This document shows, piece by piece, positions 59,023 through 64,000 of a stretch of 64,000 nucleotides of DNA. Both the position numbers and the translations under genes were made by a program. The stretch covers positions 620,001-684,000 of the forward strand of contig NZ_CP099546.1 in the NCBI RefSeq assembly GCF_023973145.1. The letters run 5' to 3'. Under the pieces are notes generated by a model that was not told the origin of the DNA, did no database searches, and saw only the letters and a list, made by a program, of their open reading frames with translations. How positions within the stretch are numbered: position 1 is the stretch's first letter; each line of letters opens with the position of its first letter. Origin of the DNA: Natronosalvus vescus (GTDB lineage: Archaea > Halobacteriota > Halobacteria > Halobacteriales > Natrialbaceae).

Positions 59023-59748
59023 ATGAAAGTGGTCGTCTCAATCGGTGGGAGCGTACTCGTTCCCGAGCCGGGTGCGGATCGGGTGGCAGCCCACGCCGCC
59101 GTCGTCGAAGACCTCGTCGCGGATGGGTGTCGGGTCGGTGCCGTCGTCGGCGGCGGCGGTGTCGCCCGCGAGTACATCGGTGCCGCCCGCGAACTGGGCG
59201 CCAACGAGATCGAACTGGATCAACTGGGGATCGACGTTACCCGACTCAACGCCAGACTCCTCATCGCGGCCCTCGGTGAGGACTCGGTGACCGCCCCGGC
59301 TCGAGATTACGAAGCCGCGGGCGAGGCGCTCCGGAGGGGCAACGTCTGCGTGATGGGTGGAGTCGCCCCGGCCCAGACGACCGACGCTGTGGGTGCCGCC
59401 CTCGCCGAGTACGTCGACGCCGACCTCCTCGTATACGCGACGAGCGTCCCCGGCGTCTACTCTGCGGATCCGAACGAGGACGACACGGCGACGAAGTACG
59501 ACGAACTCTCGGCGGCGGAACTCGTCGACGTGATCGCCGGCCTCGAGATGAATGCGGGGGCGTCCGCTCCCGTCGACCTGCTCGCCGCGAAGATCATCCA
59601 GCGGTCGGGAATGCGAACGATCGTCCTCGACGGCACCGACCCCGAGCGTATCGCCCGCGCCGTCCGGTACGGCGACCACGAGGGAACCGACGTGATCCCC
59701 GAGTCGGCGGGTGAAGAGCCGACCTACTGGGCCAGCGATGCACACTGA
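59023..59748 (+). CDS. pyrH: amino-acid-kinase family protein, UMP kinase-like
   Basis: A 241-residue kinase of the amino-acid-kinase fold, most like archaeal uridylate kinase PyrH, which makes UDP for nucleotides. Motifs are MKVVVSIGGSVLV at the start, VGAVVGGGGVAREYIGAARE and NEIELDQLGIDVTRLNARLL. DADLLVYATSVPGVYSADPN and AGASAPVDLLAAKIIQRSGM follow. ATG 59023 is the family start; a longer frame begins at 58981. Its last 11 bases overlap the start of lysS, so they are co-translated. In haloarchaea this pair is commonly adjacent. Confidence 0.93.
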   Translation: MKVVVSIGGSVLVPEPGADRVAAHAAVVEDLVADGCRVGAVVGGGGVAREYIGAARELGANEIELDQLGIDVTRLNARLLIAALGEDSVTAPARDYEAAGEALRRGNVCVMGGVAPAQTTDAVGAALAEYVDADLLVYATSVPGVYSADPNEDDTATKYDELSAAELVDVIAGLEMNAGASAPVDLLAAKIIQRSGMRTIVLDGTDPERIARAVRYGDHEGTDVIPESAGEEPTYWASDAH

Positions 59749-61456
59749 CGGCGATTCCTCGAGCGCTGGTTCGACGGACGAGACGGACGGGATGGACGAC
59801 ACGGAGAGCCCCTACACCCTCCAACGCGAGCGAGAAGCCGAGACCGACGACGCGTTCCACGTCTTCTGGGCCGACGAGGTCGCCGACCGTATCGAGGCCC
59901 GCGACCCCGAGGAACCGATCGTCATCAAGGGCGGCATCTCGCCCTCCGGCGTCCCTCACCTGGGGAACATGAACGAGATCATGCGGGGCTACTACGTCGC
60001 CGACGTCCTCCGCGAGCGTGGCCACGAGGTTCGCCAGGTGTTCACCAGCGACGACCGCGACCCGCTCCGAAAGCTCCCGCGCACGCTCTGTGACCTCGAG
60101 GGGAACCTCGTCGACCTCGGGGACGTCAACGCGGGCGCGCTGGGTCGAAATCTGGGGGCACCCTACACCGACATCCCCGACCCCTTCGGCTGCTGTGACT
60201 CCTACGGCGACCACTTCTCGACGATCATCCAGGACAGCGCCGACGCCCTCGAGGTACCCATCGACCTGGTCTCGACGACTGACCTCTACGAATCGGGCGA
60301 CCTCGATCCTGTCACCGAGTTCGTGCTCGAGCACCGCGAGCGCGCCGCGGCAGTGCTCTCGAACTACCAGGACAAAGTCGACGCCGACTACGTCCCGTTC
60401 AACCCGATCTGCGAAGAGTGCGGAAAGGTGACCGAGACCGTGACCGGCGTCGACCTCGAGGCCGGTACCGTCGACTACGCGTGTACGGACATGAAAGCCG
60501 GCGACCAGACGATCGGCGGCTGTGGCCACGAGGGCACCGCGACGTTCCGGGAGGGCAAGATGCCCTGGCGCTTCGAGTGGCCCGGTCAGTGGCAGGTGCT
60601 CGGCGTCGACTTCGAACCGTTCGGGAAGGATCACGCCGAGGGCTCCTGGCCCAGCGGCGAGGACATCGCTCGCAACGTACTCGATATCGAACCGCCCGTC
60701 CCGATGGTCTACGAGTGGTTCACCCTCGACGGCGAGCCGTTCTCCTCCTCGCAGGGCAACGTTATCCTCGTCTCGGAGGTGCTCGAGTTGCTCGAGCCCG
60801 ACGTGCTTCGGTACTTCTTCGCGAAGGATCCCTCGAAGGCCCGGGATTTCAGCGTCGAACGCCTCGACCTGCTCGTCGACGAGTTCGACCGGTTCGAGGC
60901 GACTTACTTCGGCGAGGTCGATGCCGGCGAGGACGAGCAGGCGTTCGCCGACCGCGTCTACCCCCTTGTGGTCGACGACCCGAGCGCGGATCGAATCCGG
61001 CTTCCGTACACGTTCGCTGCCGTCCTGGGGATGACCGACGACCCCGAGCTCCGCGAGGAAATTGCCCGCCGGGAAGGGCATATCCCGGAGGATGCCCCGG
61101 AGGAAGCCGTCGAGAACGCCCTTTCCCGCGTCGAACAGGCGCGAAACTGGGCCCGGCGCACCGAAAACGAGTTCGACTACGAACTCAAGCGAACGACGAT
61201 CCCCGACCACGAGTTCGACGAGGCGACCGAGAACGCCCTCGACGACCTCGCGGCGTTCGTCGCCGAGGGTCACGATGGTGAGGCTATTCAAGGCGAAATT
61301 TACGAATCTGCGAAACGTCACGACCTCGAGATCGGGGACTTCTTCGGCGCCGGCTACCGGTTGTTCTTCGACGAAGAGCAGGGGCCGAAGCTGGGCCCGT
61401 TCCTCGCGAAGGTCGATCGCAACTTCGTCGTGGATCGGCTTCGACGGGAGCGATAA
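59738..61456 (+). CDS. lysS: lysyl-tRNA synthetase, class I
   Basis: A 572-residue class I LysRS, the archaeal type, which charges tRNA(Lys). The HIGH-like motif is SPSGVPHLGNMNEIM (about residues 70-84) and the KMSKS-like motif is PFSSSQGNVI (about 337-347). Between them are FNPICEECGK and YACTDMKAGD near 220-270, which form a zinc-type insert (CxxC). The C-terminal helical anticodon region ends VDRLRRER. An acidic N-terminal extension (DGDSSSAGSTDETDG) precedes the fold. The start at ATG 59738 overlaps pyrH by 11 bases; ATG near 59792 (MDDTESP) is an alternative. Confidence 0.95.
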   Translation: MHTDGDSSSAGSTDETDGMDDTESPYTLQREREAETDDAFHVFWADEVADRIEARDPEEPIVIKGGISPSGVPHLGNMNEIMRGYYVADVLRERGHEVRQVFTSDDRDPLRKLPRTLCDLEGNLVDLGDVNAGALGRNLGAPYTDIPDPFGCCDSYGDHFSTIIQDSADALEVPIDLVSTTDLYESGDLDPVTEFVLEHRERAAAVLSNYQDKVDADYVPFNPICEECGKVTETVTGVDLEAGTVDYACTDMKAGDQTIGGCGHEGTATFREGKMPWRFEWPGQWQVLGVDFEPFGKDHAEGSWPSGEDIARNVLDIEPPVPMVYEWFTLDGEPFSSSQGNVILVSEVLELLEPDVLRYFFAKDPSKARDFSVERLDLLVDEFDRFEATYFGEVDAGEDEQAFADRVYPLVVDDPSADRIRLPYTFAAVLGMTDDPELREEIARREGHIPEDAPEEAVENALSRVEQARNWARRTENEFDYELKRTTIPDHEFDEATENALDDLAAFVAEGHDGEAIQGEIYESAKRHDLEIGDFFGAGYRLFFDEEQGPKLGPFLAKVDRNFVVDRLRRER

Positions 61457-61641
61457 CGGTTCCTTGCGTCGCTCGAAACGCCGTTCGCCACGTTCATCGC
61501 TGTCCTAATTACAGATTTTGTAGCCAAAACACTTCAAATAGTGACGTAAGCGGGAGGACGCTCGAGCACGCTATCCCGTAACACGATTTTCGTCGCGCCC
61601 AGACAAAACGCCTTTGGCCACGCCTCCCCGAAGACGTACCA

Positions 61642-63471
61642 ATGCAGCATGCCACGTCCGTCGCACTGCTCGAGCTCCCAATTTCGGGAACGCTCACGTG
61701 GATCCTCGCCGGGATCGCCGCCTACTGGCTCGCGGTTGTCCTCCTCCGTCAGCAAGGGCTCCTCCCCGACTACGTCAACACCCAGGGCCCGATCCTGACC
61801 GTCCACACGAAGCGTGGTCGAGACTTCCTGGACTGGCTCGCCGGCCCCAAACGCTTCTGGCGGGCCTGTGCAAACCTCGGCGTCGGTATCTCCATCGTCG
61901 TGATGGCCAGCATGTTCGTCTTCTTGCTCACCGCTGCAATCGCCGCTGGACGGGCTCCTCAGCCCTCGAGCGTCCAGCAGCCGACGAACGTCCTGGTCAT
62001 CCCCGGCGTCAACGAGTTCCTCCCACTGTCGGCGACCCCCGGCATCGTCTTCGGGCTGCTCGTCGGCCTGGTCGTCCACGAGGGCGGCCATGGCCTCCTC
62101 TGTCGGGTCGAGGACATCGACATCAACTCGATGGGCGTCGCGATGTTCGCGCTCCTCCCGATCGGCGCGTTCGTCGAGCCCGACCACGAGAGCAGCCGAA
62201 AGGCCTCTCGTGGGGGGCAGACCCGGATGTTCGCCGCTGGCGTCACCTTCAACTTTGTGGTGACCATCATCGCCTTCGCGCTCCTTTTCGGCCCCGTTGC
62301 TGGCGCGATCGCCGTCGCACCGGGTGCCGCCATCGGCGGCGTCGCCCCCGGCTCACCCGCCGATGCAGCTGGCATCCAGCCGAACGACCGGATTACCGCC
62401 GTCGAGGGACAACACGTCGAGTCGAACGACGACCTCTCCGACCGGCTGGAAGACGCCGGGAGCGGCACCGTCACGGTCGAACTCGATGACGAGCGCACGG
62501 TAGAGATGCAACAGTCCCTGCCCGTCACGGCGACGATCGACGGGGCACCCGTCGGCCTCGAGCCCGGCGATCTGATTCTCGCCGTCGACGGCGAACCCGT
62601 CGTCACCGAGTCCGGCTTCTTCGACGCTGTCGGCGAGTCAGAGACGGTCACCCTGACGGTCAACCGCGACGGCGAAGAGACCGAGATTGCTGACGCCCCG
62701 ATCGGTAGCGCCGTCCAAATCTCGGGCGACGGGCCGCTCGCCGACGCAGGTGCCCCCGGCGGCGAACTATTCGTCATCACCGAGTTCGACGGCGAGCGAA
62801 CCCCCTCGTACAGTCACCTCGAGTCCCTCCTCGGCTCGAACGAGCCCGGTGACGAGGTGGTCGTCGCGGGCTACCTCGGTGGCGAACGGGTCAGCTACAC
62901 CGTCACCCTCGGCGAACGTAGCGAGCGCACCGGCGGCGGAACGGTCGGCTTCTACGGCATCCAGGGCATCTCGGGCGTCGACGTCAACGACGGCGGCCTC
63001 GAGCTGTACCCCGCCGAGGAGTACCTGGCAATTCTCGGCGGCGACGCCGACGGCAGCTTCGGCCACGTGACCGACAGCTTCCTCGGCAAGATCGCGTTCG
63101 TCCTCTTCTTGCCGATCGTCTCGGTCGTCGAACTCCTCCCGTACAATTTCGCTGGCTTCACCGGCGGTATCGAGAACTTCTACCAGGCACAGGGCCCACT
63201 CGCCGGACTGGGCGATTGGACGGTGTTCGCCGTCGCAAACTTGCTGTTCTGGACCGGCTGGATCAACGTCCAGCTCGGCTTCTTCAACTGCATTCCGGCG
63301 TTCCCGCTCGACGGCGGGCACATCCTACGGACGAGCACCGAAGCCGTCCTCTCGCGGCTGCCGTTCGATGCGACCCGCGGGATGGTTCGGGTGGTGACGA
63401 CCACCGTCGGGATCACGATGCTCGTGAGCTTCCTGTTCATGCTGTTCGGCCCGCAGTTGCTCGCGGGCTGA
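61642..63471 (+). CDS. site-2 protease-type (M50) peptidase with PDZ domains
   Basis: A 609-residue membrane metalloprotease. After a first helix (LAGIAAYWLAVVLLRQ) comes the zinc motif LVVHEGGHGLLCRVEDID near residues 148-163. Two PDZ-like segments follow (VAPGSPADAAGIQPNDRITA and PVGLEPGDLILAVDGEPVVT, about 235-315), then a further beta region. At the C-terminus is the second active-site motif NCIPAFPLDGGHILRTS near 551-566. This order matches PDZ-containing S2P (RseP/YluC-like). It follows lysS by 185 bases on the same strand and probably belongs to the same transcript as pyrH and lysS. Confidence 0.94.
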   Translation: MQHATSVALLELPISGTLTWILAGIAAYWLAVVLLRQQGLLPDYVNTQGPILTVHTKRGRDFLDWLAGPKRFWRACANLGVGISIVVMASMFVFLLTAAIAAGRAPQPSSVQQPTNVLVIPGVNEFLPLSATPGIVFGLLVGLVVHEGGHGLLCRVEDIDINSMGVAMFALLPIGAFVEPDHESSRKASRGGQTRMFAAGVTFNFVVTIIAFALLFGPVAGAIAVAPGAAIGGVAPGSPADAAGIQPNDRITAVEGQHVESNDDLSDRLEDAGSGTVTVELDDERTVEMQQSLPVTATIDGAPVGLEPGDLILAVDGEPVVTESGFFDAVGESETVTLTVNRDGEETEIADAPIGSAVQISGDGPLADAGAPGGELFVITEFDGERTPSYSHLESLLGSNEPGDEVVVAGYLGGERVSYTVTLGERSERTGGGTVGFYGIQGISGVDVNDGGLELYPAEEYLAILGGDADGSFGHVTDSFLGKIAFVLFLPIVSVVELLPYNFAGFTGGIENFYQAQGPLAGLGDWTVFAVANLLFWTGWINVQLGFFNCIPAFPLDGGHILRTSTEAVLSRLPFDATRGMVRVVTTTVGITMLVSFLFMLFGPQLLAG

Positions 63472-63525
63472 GGGCTGACGCAGTCTCTGTCTCCGTTTCC
63501 GTCTCCATCGGCTACCGAGCCCGCT

Positions 63526-63537
63526 GATATTTATTGG
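63526..63537 (+). promoter_or_regulatory. TATA box of the isochorismatase gene
   Basis: GATATTTATTGG lies about 28 bases ahead of ATG 63560, the expected distance for a leaderless transcript. Confidence 0.6.
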
Positions 63538-63559
63538 TTGGGAGTACCTTCCTTCGCGT

Positions 63560-64000
63560 ATGGCACCCGATTTCGAACACGTACACGAACTCGAGCCGGC
63601 GACCACCGCCGTCGTGGTCGTCGACATGCAAAACGGCTTCTGTCACCCTGACGGCTCGCTGTACGCACCGGGGAGCGAATCTGTCGTCGACCCCATCGTC
63701 GACCTCGTCGCTCGAGCGCGGGTGGCGGGCGCGCAGGTGGTCTACACGCGTGACGTCCACCCGCCGGAACAGTTCGAGGACGCCCACTACTACGACGAGT
63801 TCGAGCGCTGGGGTGAGCACGTCCTCGAGGGCTCCTGGGAGGCCGAACTCGTCGCGGAACTCGACGTGCGCGAGGACGACCTCGTCGTCGAGAAACACAC
63901 CTACGACGCGTTTTACCAGACCCAACTCGAGGGCTGGCTGAACGCCCGGGGAATCACCGATCTCCTCCTCTGTGGAACGCTCGCGAACGTCTGCGTCCTC
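63560..64000 (+). CDS. isochorismatase-family hydrolase (5' part)
   Basis: The first 147 residues are visible and the gene runs off the window. The start is TTAVVVVDMQNGFCHPDGSL, with the conserved Asp of the catalytic triad in VVDMQNGF. Then come AQVVYTRDVHPPEQFED, VEKHTYDAFYQTQLEGWLN (catalytic Lys region) and LLLCGTLANVCVL, the usual nucleophilic Cys site of the family. Nicotinamidase, or a related amidase, is the likeliest activity; the substrate cannot be fixed without the C-terminus. Confidence 0.92.
   Translation, partial: MAPDFEHVHELEPATTAVVVVDMQNGFCHPDGSLYAPGSESVVDPIVDLVARARVAGAQVVYTRDVHPPEQFEDAHYYDEFERWGEHVLEGSWEAELVAELDVREDDLVVEKHTYDAFYQTQLEGWLNARGITDLLLCGTLANVCVL

Noticed and set aside
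59594-61321. Long antisense frame (about 575 codons) opposite lysS
   Set aside because: It lies antisense to a certain LysRS gene, is Arg/Val/Asp-rich with no recognisable motif, and reflects third-position GC bias.

Overview
The window comes from a halophilic archaeon (class Halobacteria), probably a member of the Natrialbales group; the exact genus cannot be read from the sequence. The evidence is high GC with strong G/C third positions, very acidic proteins, Tat (twin-arginine) lipoprotein signals instead of Sec ones, TATA boxes about 25-30 bases ahead of start codons (leaderless transcripts), and archaeal or haloarchaeal families: L40e, S19e, PDCD5, RNase P component 4, MptA, class I LysRS, bacterio-opsin-activator HTH, HalOD1, desampylase-like JAMM protein and a PurN-PurH fusion. 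No rRNA, tRNA, CRISPR array, transposase or provirus was recognised. It looks like ordinary chromosome with core and accessory genes mixed.

Layout. 1-1.5 kb: end of a metallo-beta-lactamase-fold gene, ribosomal protein L40e, a small membrane protein, and rRNA modification enzyme Tsr3. 1.6-7.7 kb: a complete peptide/nickel-type ABC importer operon (binding lipoprotein, two permeases, two ATPases). 7.8-14.1 kb: a Rieske protein with a very large helical domain, an amidohydrolase, and an ABC-2-like ATPase and membrane protein encoded convergently. 14.3-25.4 kb: MptA, lipoprotein, AAA ATPase, MFS transporter, secreted CocE/NonD-type hydrolase, PhnP-like hydrolase, a nuclease-like Cys-rich protein, BsuPI-domain and DUF2797 proteins, and two small proteins. 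25.5-30.7 kb: an envelope-type operon of glycosyltransferase, orphan solute-binding lipoprotein, PAP2 protein and glycosyltransferase. 30.7-33.4 kb: RNase P subunit, YhbY, MscS channel and membrane proteins. 33.5-45.7 kb: redox enzymes, methyltransferase, two PadR regulators, two SnoaL-like proteins, divergent purine genes purNH and purB, JAMM protease coupled to a cobalamin-binding-type protein, and a Nudix hydrolase. 46-52.3 kb: DUF4397 surface protein and a sensory/regulatory cluster (PAS protein, HalOD1 protein, giant PAS-GAF-Bat regulator). 52.3-64 kb: CPBP protease, PP-loop protein, PDCD5, S19e, ThiL, two site-2 proteases, MoaE fusion, amino-acid-kinase (UMP-kinase-like), LysS, and the start of an isochorismatase-family gene.

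The most notable observation is that both family-5 solute-binding proteins in the window (at 1.6 kb and 27.6 kb) appear circularly permuted. The segment that normally forms the C-terminal third follows the lipobox directly, and the usual N-terminal start lies in the middle of the chain. One of them is an orphan, translationally coupled to a PAP2-type membrane enzyme between two GT4 glycosyltransferases. That operon is the best candidate here for an undescribed system, perhaps recognition and transfer of an envelope glycan or lipid. Other points are three GTGCAC sites in the purNH/purB divergent promoter, a Rieske-helical fusion with an internal repeat, a DppF-type ATPase whose Cys motif is split by about 95 residues, and a strong orphan hairpin at 57.4 kb.
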